64,000 nt of DNA from Gimesia algae (GTDB lineage: Bacteria; Planctomycetota; Planctomycetia; Planctomycetales; Planctomycetaceae). The position numbers and the translations under genes are program-made. Positions 1-8,857 of the stretch are shown in pieces. Within the stretch, counting starts at the first letter, position 1. Each line of letters opens with the position of its first letter. The stretch lies in the NCBI RefSeq assembly GCF_007746795.1, contig NZ_CP036343.1, positions 1,554,531 to 1,618,530 on the forward strand. Reading direction: 5' to 3'. The notes beneath the pieces are model-generated. The model saw only the letters and a program-made list of their open reading frames with translations. It made no database searches and had not been told where the DNA came from.

Positions 1-365
1 TGTGAAAAAAAAGCGAGCACATTCCCCATATCAAACAGAAAAGTACGTATCAATGCAGAAACTCCTGGATACAGGCTGATTATTAAGGATCGAACTGGGA
101 CATGATCCATTTCTGCTGCGAATCATAAGTATCTTCCCGCTTGACACCAGAGGAATTCTGCCCTTGGAGACTTATTTACTCAGTCAGGGAACAGGAGAAT
201 AGACCTCTTATTGACGCTATCGGGTTATTTTCTTAAATTGCCGGTAGATAAGAACTTGATGAGAGCCGATTGTTCTGGTTCCTGTCACACTGCAAGTTCA
301 GGTTCGAATGATGTTCTGTGCCATCTTTCAATCCTGATTTGTTCACATCGTGGAGAGAATAATAG
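1..365. other. Intergenic, no gene seen
   Basis: This is the left edge of the window, upstream of the ACT-domain gene. The short open frames on both strands lack a ribosome binding site and any recognisable protein pattern. A purine-rich stretch (GGAGAG) sits just before the ATG of the following gene. No repeat, tRNA or terminator was recognised. Confidence 0.5.
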
Positions 366-863
366 ATGGAATTCGAAGATCAATCTGCCTACCCTACCGG
401 AGAACCAGGTAAAGAGTGGCCCTGCCTGCGACAATTCTGTGTGTTTATGGAAAACCGCGTCGGGTATCTCCATCAACTATTAAAACTGCTGGAAAAATTT
501 GATCTCAGAATTATCGCTTTGAGTACGGTCGATTCAGTCGATGTGGCAATGAGTCGTATCGTACTAGATAATTACGAGCATGCCCGGGAAATCTTTGAAC
601 TCTCCAACTATACCTTCTTTGAAAAAGACCTGATCGGCGTCGAACTTCCCGATGACACACAGCCTTACATGCGGATCTGTCTTTCGCTGCTGCAGGCTGA
701 AGTCAACATCGATTACACCTACCCGCTGCTCTATCGCAGACACGGCAGAGGTGCAATCGCTTTATGTGTAGATGATATCGACCTCGGTATCAAAACCTTA
801 TCAGAGCAGGGGCATCGCATCATCACCGAGAAAGATCTGAAAGACGACGACGAATATATTTGA
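366..863 (+). CDS. Tandem ACT-domain protein
   Basis: This 165-residue cytoplasmic protein looks like two ACT-type ligand-binding domains in tandem. Residues about 20-90 carry the beta-alpha-beta pattern FCVFMENRVGYLHQLLKLL, and residues about 98-160 hold a second, weaker copy (ICLSLLQAEVNIDYTYPLL, then IALCVDDIDLGIKTL). ACT domains usually bind amino acids and regulate metabolic enzymes or transporters; no catalytic domain is present here. The ATG is preceded by GGAGAG at a good distance. The next gene lies on the opposite strand with only 13 bases between the stop codons, so this gene is probably monocistronic. Resemblance to stand-alone acetolactate synthase regulatory-like proteins is an inference; the ligand is unknown. 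Confidence 0.8.
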   Translation: MEFEDQSAYPTGEPGKEWPCLRQFCVFMENRVGYLHQLLKLLEKFDLRIIALSTVDSVDVAMSRIVLDNYEHAREIFELSNYTFFEKDLIGVELPDDTQPYMRICLSLLQAEVNIDYTYPLLYRRHGRGAIALCVDDIDLGIKTLSEQGHRIITEKDLKDDDEYI

Positions 864-876
864 GTAAAAACCAGTT

Positions 877-1911
877 TCAGTCTGGCGAAATCGTCTGGGT
901 CTTTCCGGATCGGGCTGCTTCATAAAAAGCATAAATCGTTCTGATGATTCTTAAACTCTCGCGGCTGGTCAGCAGCGGAGGTTGATCATTCGCGACGGCT
1001 AAAACTGCTTTCTCGACAGCGGGTGTGTAGCCACGTGGTTCAGTTGATTTGTCAAACTTCAACGTTTTGCCATTGTGATTCAGCGTCCATTCCAGAGGCC
1101 GTTCTTCGAAAGGCAGCATTTCCAGCCAGCCTTTGCTCCCCCAGATTTTAATCATCGACTGGTAGCCTTGTTTCATATAATACCCCGCTGTCAATGTTCC
1201 CAGAAAACCAGCAGCGTAACGAAATGAGAGTGTCGCTGAGTCTTCAACATCAATCGGCTGGCCGCCTACCAAAGCAGTAAACCCTGCCACATCGGTGATG
1301 GAAGACTCCGTCAGATACATCGACAAATCAAGCCAGTGAATTCCCAGCCACGATAAAAAACCACCACCTGCCTGATCCTTATGGGCATACCAGCTCTTAT
1401 GATAGGCGGTACTTTTCAGCCGTGTCTGATCTGCCAGAAGCGTCATTTCCACACCAAAGATCTTTCCCAGTGAACCTCCCTGAATCAAAGACCGGGCAAA
1501 CTGGATCTCCGGATTCGTGCGATTCGCCAGCGCCAGTGATAAATGCAGATGTTTGCTTTCCGCCTTCTGAACCAGAGGTTCAAACTGCTGCACACTTAGA
1601 CAAGCCGGCTTTTCTGAAAACACATGACAGCCATTGTCTAATGCCAGATCAATGGCCCGCGGGGCCTGCCTGGCTTGCATTGTCACCAGAACCAGATCCG
1701 GTTTTTCCTGCTGAAACAGAGTTTCGGGTTGGTCATAAACGGCAGTCAGTTTTGATCCGAGCTGACTTCGCGCCGCTTCCACCTGAGTCTGTCCGGGATC
1801 TGACAGGACCACCTCATTAACCGCCTTGATCTCCTTCAACGCCCCAAAGTAAGCACTTAAATGTGCTCCCGTCTCATTTGTCAGCACTGCCACCGTAATC
1901 TGCTTCTCCAT
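877..1911 (-). CDS. Gfo/Idh/MocA family oxidoreductase
   Basis: A 344-residue NAD(P)-dependent oxidoreductase of the Gfo/Idh/MocA type, which usually acts on sugars, inositols or related hydroxy acids. The N-terminal Rossmann half leads to the family hallmark SEKPACLS near residue 97, whose EKP lysine is normally catalytic, and the C-terminal alpha/beta substrate domain contains GGGFLSWLGIHWLDL. The nucleotide-binding loop is unusual: the start reads VAVLTNETGAHLSAYFG rather than the common GxGxxG. The start codon is preceded by GGAG. It is divergent from the alcohol dehydrogenase gene, so the two may share a regulatory region of about 100 bases. No Tat or Sec signal is visible, so it is predicted cytoplasmic. 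The substrate cannot be inferred. Confidence 0.88.
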   Translation of the reverse strand: MEKQITVAVLTNETGAHLSAYFGALKEIKAVNEVVLSDPGQTQVEAARSQLGSKLTAVYDQPETLFQQEKPDLVLVTMQARQAPRAIDLALDNGCHVFSEKPACLSVQQFEPLVQKAESKHLHLSLALANRTNPEIQFARSLIQGGSLGKIFGVEMTLLADQTRLKSTAYHKSWYAHKDQAGGGFLSWLGIHWLDLSMYLTESSITDVAGFTALVGGQPIDVEDSATLSFRYAAGFLGTLTAGYYMKQGYQSMIKIWGSKGWLEMLPFEERPLEWTLNHNGKTLKFDKSTEPRGYTPAVEKAVLAVANDQPPLLTSRESLRIIRTIYAFYEAARSGKTQTISPD

Positions 1912-2081
1912 CCGTAGGCTCCCTGAATCATCTGATGCTTTGCTGCAGCACAGCGGCTCAACATTGCAATTGAAGCTGTTTTGTATATTTTATATTACTA
2001 TACCCATTCCGCATGACAGCTTCCAGAATTGACTTATTTTTCAGGAACATTCATGGCATCTCATTTTTCAGGATCAGTTCA

Positions 2082-3071
2082 TTGTTAGCAAGCCACCTTG
2101 TCGCTCCCGGAAAGATCGAACTTATCGAGATCCCCGAACCGGTGCTGTCACCTGTCACCAGAGCCGAAGCTGGTCACGGAGAAATCATCTTCCAGCCGGA
2201 AACGACTTGTCTCTGCGGTTCTGATTTACCTTACTTCACAGGCAGCGATGAATGGGAAATCGAAATCGGTCACTCGCTTCACGAAATGATCGGGACGGTC
2301 ACAGCCACAAATGGCCGGCGCTGGAAAGCAGGGGACCGGGTTCTCGCTGTTCCCGTAATGCAGCAGGGGCTGCAGGAACGTTTCATCCTGGATGAGGCGC
2401 GGACCATTCCCATCGCCACCAATATTCCCGAAGAACATGCTTTGATGGCACAACCATTGGGAACGGCGCTGTTCGCTCTCAAAAAACTTCCCAATCTGCT
2501 GGATAAAACGATCGCTGTCGTCGGGCAGGGACCAATGGGGCAACTGATGAATGCGGCTCTCAGCAATCTGGGAGCGAGGGAGATCATCGGCATTGATCTG
2601 CTTGAATCTCGACTGCAGATCAGCCCCTCCATGGGAGCGACCGCCACCATCTGCAATCAGCACACTGATCCCATATCAGCAGTCAGAGAAATCCTGAAAG
2701 GGGAACTGCCTGACATCGTCATCGAGGCCGTCGGTCATGCCGATCAGCAGTTGAACCTCTGCATCGAACTCTGTCGGCAGGCAGGCAGTATCCTCGTGTT
2801 TGGAGTCCCGCCGGAAACAATCGACCAGGTTCGACTGCGCGATCTGGTCTTCAAAAATATCACCATTTATTCCAGTATGAACCCCGATTTCAACCGCGAC
2901 TTTCCACTGGCGATGCAATGGCTCGCGGAAAATCGTATCGACGTCACGCCGATCATCACACATCGGTTCCCTCTGGCTGATATCCAGCAGGCATTTGAAC
3001 TGTTCCGCGATCGCCGGGATGGCGTCATCAAAGTCATCGTTGAATTTCCAGCATTAAAACAATCACGTTAA
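2082..3071 (+). CDS. Zinc-type alcohol dehydrogenase
   Basis: A medium-chain dehydrogenase/reductase of about 330 residues. Catalytic zinc ligands are visible in CLCGSDLPYF and in GHSLHEMIG. The cofactor loop reads VVGQGPMGQLMNAAL, followed by an acidic IGIDLLESRL that suggests NAD preference. The structural-zinc lobe with four cysteines found in classical alcohol dehydrogenases is absent. The frame opens further upstream at an ATG (2013), but that ATG has no ribosome site. The TTG at 2082 follows AGGATC at a normal distance and gives the family-typical beginning LASHLVAPGKIELIEIPEP, so it is preferred. It lies divergent to the Gfo/Idh gene and upstream of the sulfatase, a catabolic setting. 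The substrate is unknown, possibly a polyol or sugar alcohol. Confidence 0.8.
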   Translation: MLASHLVAPGKIELIEIPEPVLSPVTRAEAGHGEIIFQPETTCLCGSDLPYFTGSDEWEIEIGHSLHEMIGTVTATNGRRWKAGDRVLAVPVMQQGLQERFILDEARTIPIATNIPEEHALMAQPLGTALFALKKLPNLLDKTIAVVGQGPMGQLMNAALSNLGAREIIGIDLLESRLQISPSMGATATICNQHTDPISAVREILKGELPDIVIEAVGHADQQLNLCIELCRQAGSILVFGVPPETIDQVRLRDLVFKNITIYSSMNPDFNRDFPLAMQWLAENRIDVTPIITHRFPLADIQQAFELFRDRRDGVIKVIVEFPALKQSR

Positions 3072-3133
3072 GACACAATATTAATCATCGATTGCACAAT
3101 CCCATTAATTATTCTCCCTGTAGCAGGTTTCCA

Positions 3134-4492
3134 ATGCTTCCTTTTACATACCCGCGACGTTTTCTGTTTTTCATTCCATGTGCTTTCCTGTTCACTCTTT
3201 TATTGACGGCATCAGCTGATGCAGCAGAGACTCCCAATATCATCTACGTCATGGCCGATGATCTCGGTTACGGAGACCTGGGCTGCTATGGGCAGAAGGT
3301 GATTCAAACCCCGAACATCGACCAGCTGGCCAAAGAGGGCATGCGGTTCACCAGTCACTATTCCGGGCATACCGTCTGTCGCCCCTCGCGACTGGTGTTA
3401 CTGACTGGTCAACACAGCGGACACACTCCCATCAGCCAGAATGAACAGTATGTTTTCCCGGCAGGTACAACGACCGTCACCACGCTTTTAAAAGAAGCAG
3501 GCTATACCACAGGAGGTGTCGGTAAGTGGGCGCTCGGGCTTCCTGAAACCAGTGGCGTTCCCAGCCAGCAGGGATTTGATTACTGGTTTGGATATCTCGA
3601 TCAGGGAAATGCTCACAATTATTATCCCGAATATCTCTGGAAGAATGAACAGAAAGTAGGCCTTCCCGGTAACAAAATCGGTCCACAGAAACGGGTCTCT
3701 GTCAATCGCAAAATCTACTCACATGATTTATTGAGCCGGGAAGCTTTCCAGTTTATCCGTCTGAAAGCAAATCAACCTTTTTTCCTGCAGGCACACTACA
3801 CGATTCCCCATGCCAATAATGAAGGGGGCCGCGCAGTCAATGATGGTATGGAAGTCCCCGAGTATGGTATCTATGCTGACAGGGACTGGCCTGCACCGGA
3901 AAAAGGATTCGCTGCCATGATCACGCGGCTGGATCGGGACATGGGAAGTCTCGTTTCGCTGCTGAAAGAATTGAAACTGGAAAACAACACCATTATTTTC
4001 TTCACATCCGATAACGGACCTCATCAGGAAGGAAATCACAAGGTTGAATTCTTCAACTCGAACGGGCCGTTGCGTGGCTATAAACGCGATCTATACGAGG
4101 GAGGAATCAGGGTCCCGTTGATCGTCAAATGGCCCGGGAAGATCCAGCCTGACACAACAACAGATCACATCAGCGCGTTCTGGGATTTTCTCCCCACAGC
4201 CTGTGATTTAGCAGGAGTCAAACCTCCCCAAAATATCGATGGCATTTCGTATCTACCTGAACTACTCGCAAAACCGCAGCGCACTCACGAAACGTTGTTC
4301 TGGAAATATCGTGGAAAAGAAGCTTTACGAGCTGGCCAGTGGAAAGCGGTTCGCGTGAAGTCAGAAAAACCGCTGGAACTCTATGATCTGGAAGCCGATA
4401 TTGGCGAAGACCACAATGTGGCAGAACAGCATCCACAAATCGTCACCCATATGCAGCAGCAGATCAAAGAGAGCCAGACTGCTTCGGATTGA
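3134..4492 (+). CDS. Exported type I sulfatase
   Basis: A type I (formylglycine-dependent) sulfatase with an N-terminal signal peptide (FLFFIPCAFLFTLLLTASADA) that directs it out of the cytoplasm. The active-site signature CRPSR is at about residue 82; its cysteine is the residue converted to formylglycine. The metal-binding N-terminal stretch NIIYVMADDLGYGDLGCYG and the C-terminal FTSDNGPH are intact, so the enzyme looks functional. Its length (about 452 residues) is usual for the family. An upstream in-frame ATG at 3092 exists, but the ATG at 3134 begins a proper signal peptide. Sulfatases of this kind in planctomycetes act on sulfated polysaccharides. The gene converges with the DUF1501 gene. 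Confidence 0.9.
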   Translation: MLPFTYPRRFLFFIPCAFLFTLLLTASADAAETPNIIYVMADDLGYGDLGCYGQKVIQTPNIDQLAKEGMRFTSHYSGHTVCRPSRLVLLTGQHSGHTPISQNEQYVFPAGTTTVTTLLKEAGYTTGGVGKWALGLPETSGVPSQQGFDYWFGYLDQGNAHNYYPEYLWKNEQKVGLPGNKIGPQKRVSVNRKIYSHDLLSREAFQFIRLKANQPFFLQAHYTIPHANNEGGRAVNDGMEVPEYGIYADRDWPAPEKGFAAMITRLDRDMGSLVSLLKELKLENNTIIFFTSDNGPHQEGNHKVEFFNSNGPLRGYKRDLYEGGIRVPLIVKWPGKIQPDTTTDHISAFWDFLPTACDLAGVKPPQNIDGISYLPELLAKPQRTHETLFWKYRGKEALRAGQWKAVRVKSEKPLELYDLEADIGEDHNVAEQHPQIVTHMQQQIKESQTASD

Positions 4493-4525
4493 AGGGCAGG
4501 TGAATTCTCAAACAGTGCCCGAGAG

Positions 4526-6013
4526 CTAAATAATCTCGTGAATTGGCTCTGTATGCTCGACTCCGACCAGCTTCTGATCCAGACCGCCATAGAAGTAGGA
4601 GAGCCGGTTAGGGTCGAGGCCCATTTGATTGAGAATCGTGGCATGCAGGCGTTTCACATGGAATGGTTTCTCCACCGCTGCCGCCCCCAGTTCGTCAGTC
4701 GCGCCGACTGAGATCCCGCCTTTAATCCCGCCGCCGGCAGTCCACATCGTGAACCCGGCGGAATTGTGATCGCGTCCGGTCCCTTTTGCATATTCCGCAG
4801 TGGGCTGTCTGCCAAATTCTCCGCCCCAGACAATGATCGTATCATCAAACAGTCCACGGGCTTTTAAATCCTTAATCAACGCGGCAATGGGCTGATCCGT
4901 GTTTCCCGCATGAAAACTATGATTTTTCACTAGGTCACCATGCGCATCCCAGTTCGCATCATTATGGTTACCCCCTGAGTAGAGCTGAATAAATCGGACT
5001 CCCCGCTCCACCAGTCTGCGTGCCAGCAGGCAGCGACTGCCGAAATCAGCCGTACGGGGATTATTCAGACCATACAATTCCTGAGTTTGCCTGGTTTCAG
5101 AAGCCAGATCAGCCGCTTCGGGTGCATGCTGCTGCATTTTGAAAGCCAGCTCATAGCTGGCGATGCGTGCCGCCAGTTCCGAGTTACCGGCTCGGGTGGC
5201 CTGATGTTTTTCATTCTCTGCTTTCAAGGCATCCAGTAATTCTCGCTGTACCGCTTTGGACATGCCTTCTGGACGACGCAGATCAATCAACGGTGCCCCT
5301 TTTGAACGCATGGTGGTTCCCTGATAAGTAGCCGGCATAAACCCGCTCGACCAGTTCTTGGCCCCGCTGATCGGCCCTCCGGTCGGATCGAGCATCACGA
5401 CATAACCTGGCAGATTCTCATTCTCGGTTCCCAGACCATAATTAAGCCACGAACCGAGACTGGGAAAACCGCTCAGGATGCGCCCGGAGTTCATCATCAA
5501 CATCGCTGATCCATGGATAGGTGAATCTGCAGTCATCGATTTCAGAAATGCAATATCGTCCGCACAGGTCGCCAGATGAGGGAACAGTTCTGAAACCCAT
5601 TGACCCGATTCTCCATATCGCTTGAACTTCCACTTGGGGCCGACCACGCGGCCTTCATTCTTTTCACCACCACGTCCCTTGGTTTTTACGGAAACAGTCT
5701 TGCCGTCCAGACCATAGAGCTTGGGTTTATGGTCAAAGGTATCGACGTGACTGGGACCACCATACATAAACAGGAAAATCACACTCTTCGCTTTCGGCTT
5801 GAAGTGAGGATCTTTAGGAGCCAGCGGATTCTGAAACTGACTCACACCGTCAGCGGCGAGCGCCTGTGAGTTCAAAAAACCATCCGCTGACATCATCCCC
5901 GTTAAAGCGACTGACGCAAAGCCACCACCGGCTTCCCACAGAAATTCCCGCCGGGTGCGACGACAAAATTGTGCATGTCCGCTCTGCTGATTTGCCTGTT
6001 GCTCTAAAGCCAT
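4526..6013 (-). CDS. DUF1501 Tat-exported protein
   Basis: A 495-residue DUF1501 protein, a family distantly related to alkaline phosphatase/sulfatase-fold hydrolases and strongly expanded in Planctomycetota. A twin-arginine signal is clear at residues about 18-50 (CRRTRREFLWEAGGG followed by a hydrophobic run). Family landmarks include SVIFLFMYGGPSHVDTFDHK, the central RCLLARRLVERGVRFIQLYSGG and TIIVWGGEFGRQPTAE. It lies about 60 bases downstream of the cytochrome/DUF1549/DUF1553 gene on the same strand, the standard partner arrangement, so the two probably form one operon and work together outside the cytoplasm. The biochemical function of this pair is not established. Confidence 0.93.
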   Translation of the reverse strand: MALEQQANQQSGHAQFCRRTRREFLWEAGGGFASVALTGMMSADGFLNSQALAADGVSQFQNPLAPKDPHFKPKAKSVIFLFMYGGPSHVDTFDHKPKLYGLDGKTVSVKTKGRGGEKNEGRVVGPKWKFKRYGESGQWVSELFPHLATCADDIAFLKSMTADSPIHGSAMLMMNSGRILSGFPSLGSWLNYGLGTENENLPGYVVMLDPTGGPISGAKNWSSGFMPATYQGTTMRSKGAPLIDLRRPEGMSKAVQRELLDALKAENEKHQATRAGNSELAARIASYELAFKMQQHAPEAADLASETRQTQELYGLNNPRTADFGSRCLLARRLVERGVRFIQLYSGGNHNDANWDAHGDLVKNHSFHAGNTDQPIAALIKDLKARGLFDDTIIVWGGEFGRQPTAEYAKGTGRDHNSAGFTMWTAGGGIKGGISVGATDELGAAAVEKPFHVKRLHATILNQMGLDPNRLSYFYGGLDQKLVGVEHTEPIHEII

Positions 6014-6073
6014 CGTAGGTCCTTTTCAAGCATAATGTCTCATGATTCAGGGTTTCAGTAATCTGAATCGCTA

Positions 6074-8557
6074 TTAATCCAGATAGACGAACTCATTCCG
6101 ATTCAAAACCGTCAGACAGAAATAATCCAGCGCCTGTTTTTCTTTCAGGAAATGTTTTTCCATCAATCTCTTAATCAGTTGTACCCCGTCATTCACTTCA
6201 CCTGCATGCGGCTCACGTCCATACGCCAGGCGAATCGCCCGTGTTACAAATGAGGGATACTCTGCTCCCGCCTCTTCAATGAGTCGGTCTGCAAACAGTT
6301 CCGCCTGTCGATTGACAAAATGACCATTGACCATCCCCAGAGCCTGAGCGGGCTGTGTGGTGACAAAACGAACCGCACAGCTGCTGTCGGTATCGGCAAA
6401 GTCAAAGTTGAAGAGCAGGGGAGTCACCAGAGAACGTTTGACATAAATATAGATACTGCGTCGAGCCCGCTCTTCTTCCGATGAATCTCCCCAGCCTTCG
6501 CCCGGACGAGACTGTCCCTGTAACACTTCTTGAGAAATCAGCGGATAAATACCAGGACCATACATCTTCAGATTCAGACGACCATTCACTGCCAGAATTG
6601 AATCGCGAACTTCTTCTGCGCTCAAACGCCGCATATTAAACCGCCAGAACAGATCATTGGCCGGATCGACGGCTGCCGCTTCTTCTGAGTACTGAGATGA
6701 CATCTGATACGTATTCGACATGAGAATCAGCTTATGAAATGGTTTGAATCGCTGACCAACTTTCACAAATTCCAGAGCCAGCCAGTCCAGCAGTTCCGGA
6801 TGCGTCGGAGGCACTCCCAGTTGTCCGAAGTTATTCGGCGACTGCACAATTCCCCGGCCAAAATGATGCTGCCAGATCCGATTCACGATCACGCGCGATG
6901 TCAGCATATTCCCTCCATCGGCAATCCACTCCGCCAGTACCCGACGTCTCCCCGAAGTCTGCTGATCCTTACCAGGCGTCGGAATTTTCGCTTCGGTTTC
7001 TCCAAAGAGTTCCGGAAAGCCGGGTTCCACCTTATCGCCACGCACATGCGGATTCCCCCGCAGCAGCACAAAAGTTTCACGGGGCTCTTTCTGACTCCGC
7101 CTGACGCTGAGAGCCGCTTTTCGGCTCGGTAGTTTTTTGCGTTCTGCTTCCAGCTGCTTTAATTTACCCTTCAAACCCTGGTAAGTCTGATTTTGTTCTG
7201 GTTCCAGATATTCGGCCAGTTTTTCTTTCAGTAGTTTTCCCCGTTCACGGGTTTCCGATCGTCTCTGATCAACGCCGGGCATTTTTTTGATCGCTGCCTC
7301 TTCGATCACATGCAGTTTTTTCTTCAACTCGTTTTTCTGTTGATCATACTTCGCATACTTAGCCGCCAGTTCTGGGGGGGTAATATCCGTCTGATTATAG
7401 GATCGTTGATCCCCACGTGTCCCGTAGGAATTCAAGCCATGAAAAAACGCCATAAATCGATAATAGTCTTCGTGAGGAACAGGATCGATTTTATGTTCGT
7501 GACAGCGGGCACAGTTTAAGGTCAGTCCCAGAAATACCTGACTGGTTGTGGAAACAATATCATCCAGTTCATTGTAATAACTCAATAGTTTATCAGCCGG
7601 CTCGTCATCCCACAGACCAAGACGGTAATAACCTGTCGCAATGATCGTGTCGTTCGTTACCTGATCCAGTTCATCCCCGGCCAGTTGCTCTTTGATAAAC
7701 TGACTGTAGGGTTTATCTTCATTGAATGATTGGATGACATAATCACGAAAACGCCAGGCATTCGGCTTGTCACCATCCCGCTCGAAACTGTTCGTGTCAG
7801 CATAACGTACCAGGTCCAGCCAATGACGCGCCCAGCGTTCTCCATACCGGGGAGAAGTCAGCAGGCGATCAACCAATTTCTCGTAAGCATCAGAAGAGGA
7901 ATCTTTCACAAACTGATCGACTTCTTCCGGGGTAGGTGGCAGTCCTGTCAGATCAAAATAAACGCGGCGGATTAACGCTACGCGATCAGCGGGAGCAGCA
8001 GGAATCAGTCCCTTTTCCTCCAGCCCGGCCAATATAAATGCATCAATCGGATTTTTGACCCATTGTCTCTGATTTGTTTCAGGCGGAGTCTTCTGCTGAG
8101 GCGGCTGGAATGCCCAGTGTTTTTTCCATTCCGCGCCCTGCTGGATCCAGTTCTTAAGAATTTCAATTTTCTCCGGCTTGAGTCGCTCCCCTTCAGGAGG
8201 CATCTGCAAACCTTCATCTATTGACGTAATTCGCGCGATCAACTCACTCTGGTCCGGATGATTGGGTACGACAGCTGTCGCCTCAGATTCCAGCTTCTTG
8301 AATGCCAGCTCACTCTGATCCAGGCGTAATCCGCCTTCCTGCACATCAGGACCATGGCAGGAGTAACAATGCTTGGCCAGCAGGGGCTGAATCTCCTGCG
8401 TGAAATCAACGGGCGTTTTCCCATTCTGATTGGCGGGGATCTTGTTCGTTTCAGCTACACTCACTGTGGTTAATGACAGACCAAACCACAGGAGTATGCC
8501 GTAAACAGCGTTGGGAAGGAATCTGAGTCTGATTCTGCAGTGAGCGAAGCATGGCAT
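6074..8557 (-). CDS. PSCyt1-DUF1549-DUF1553 (PSD1) protein
   Basis: An 827-residue exported multidomain protein typical of planctomycetes. After a signal peptide comes a cytochrome-c-like domain with one haem motif in LLAKHCYSCHGPD (about residue 62) and the distal QMPPEGERL loop. DUF1549 follows (YFDLTGLPPTPEEVDQF and the SPRYGERWARHWLDLVRYAD block). A charged coiled-coil-like linker (about residues 390-470) leads to DUF1553 (RRVLAEWIADGGNMLTSRV, NRIWQHHFGRGIV). Together with the following DUF1501 gene this is the conserved planctomycete pair. A role in redox-linked polysaccharide or sulfated-glycan handling is often suspected, and the nearby sulfatase is consistent with that, but no reaction is demonstrated. 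Confidence 0.93.
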   Translation of the reverse strand: MPCFAHCRIRLRFLPNAVYGILLWFGLSLTTVSVAETNKIPANQNGKTPVDFTQEIQPLLAKHCYSCHGPDVQEGGLRLDQSELAFKKLESEATAVVPNHPDQSELIARITSIDEGLQMPPEGERLKPEKIEILKNWIQQGAEWKKHWAFQPPQQKTPPETNQRQWVKNPIDAFILAGLEEKGLIPAAPADRVALIRRVYFDLTGLPPTPEEVDQFVKDSSSDAYEKLVDRLLTSPRYGERWARHWLDLVRYADTNSFERDGDKPNAWRFRDYVIQSFNEDKPYSQFIKEQLAGDELDQVTNDTIIATGYYRLGLWDDEPADKLLSYYNELDDIVSTTSQVFLGLTLNCARCHEHKIDPVPHEDYYRFMAFFHGLNSYGTRGDQRSYNQTDITPPELAAKYAKYDQQKNELKKKLHVIEEAAIKKMPGVDQRRSETRERGKLLKEKLAEYLEPEQNQTYQGLKGKLKQLEAERKKLPSRKAALSVRRSQKEPRETFVLLRGNPHVRGDKVEPGFPELFGETEAKIPTPGKDQQTSGRRRVLAEWIADGGNMLTSRVIVNRIWQHHFGRGIVQSPNNFGQLGVPPTHPELLDWLALEFVKVGQRFKPFHKLILMSNTYQMSSQYSEEAAAVDPANDLFWRFNMRRLSAEEVRDSILAVNGRLNLKMYGPGIYPLISQEVLQGQSRPGEGWGDSSEEERARRSIYIYVKRSLVTPLLFNFDFADTDSSCAVRFVTTQPAQALGMVNGHFVNRQAELFADRLIEEAGAEYPSFVTRAIRLAYGREPHAGEVNDGVQLIKRLMEKHFLKEKQALDYFCLTVLNRNEFVYLD

Positions 8558-8857
8558 GCGGATCTGTCTCTCCCGACTGTACAGTCTTCAGTGAAGGATT
8601 CAATCTAATCCATTATCTGTCCAGGATCTTATTTTCCTATTGTCGATGATTCACATGACTTATGTCAATTCAACAATAAACAACACTAACTTATTTCCTG
8701 TACTTGTCATGCAGTCATTCAATATATTGAAGCGGAAGGCCTCCTTTTTAAACTAGTCTGTCTGTCTCCCGGCTGATTGTGTTATAATGCCAATGCCTGT
8801 GTACGGTGATGCGCTTGATGGCAGGCACCTGTTTCTGATCTGAGGAGAATCCGCAGG
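8558..8857. promoter_or_regulatory. Divergent intergenic region with a -10-like box
   Basis: This 300-base spacer separates the PSD1 gene (minus) from the large propeller gene (plus). A consensus TATAAT occurs at 8781-8786, about 70 bases before the plus-strand ATG, but no convincing -35 hexamer is present at the proper distance, so the promoter call is tentative. A GAGGAG ribosome site lies just before the ATG at 8858. Confidence 0.35.
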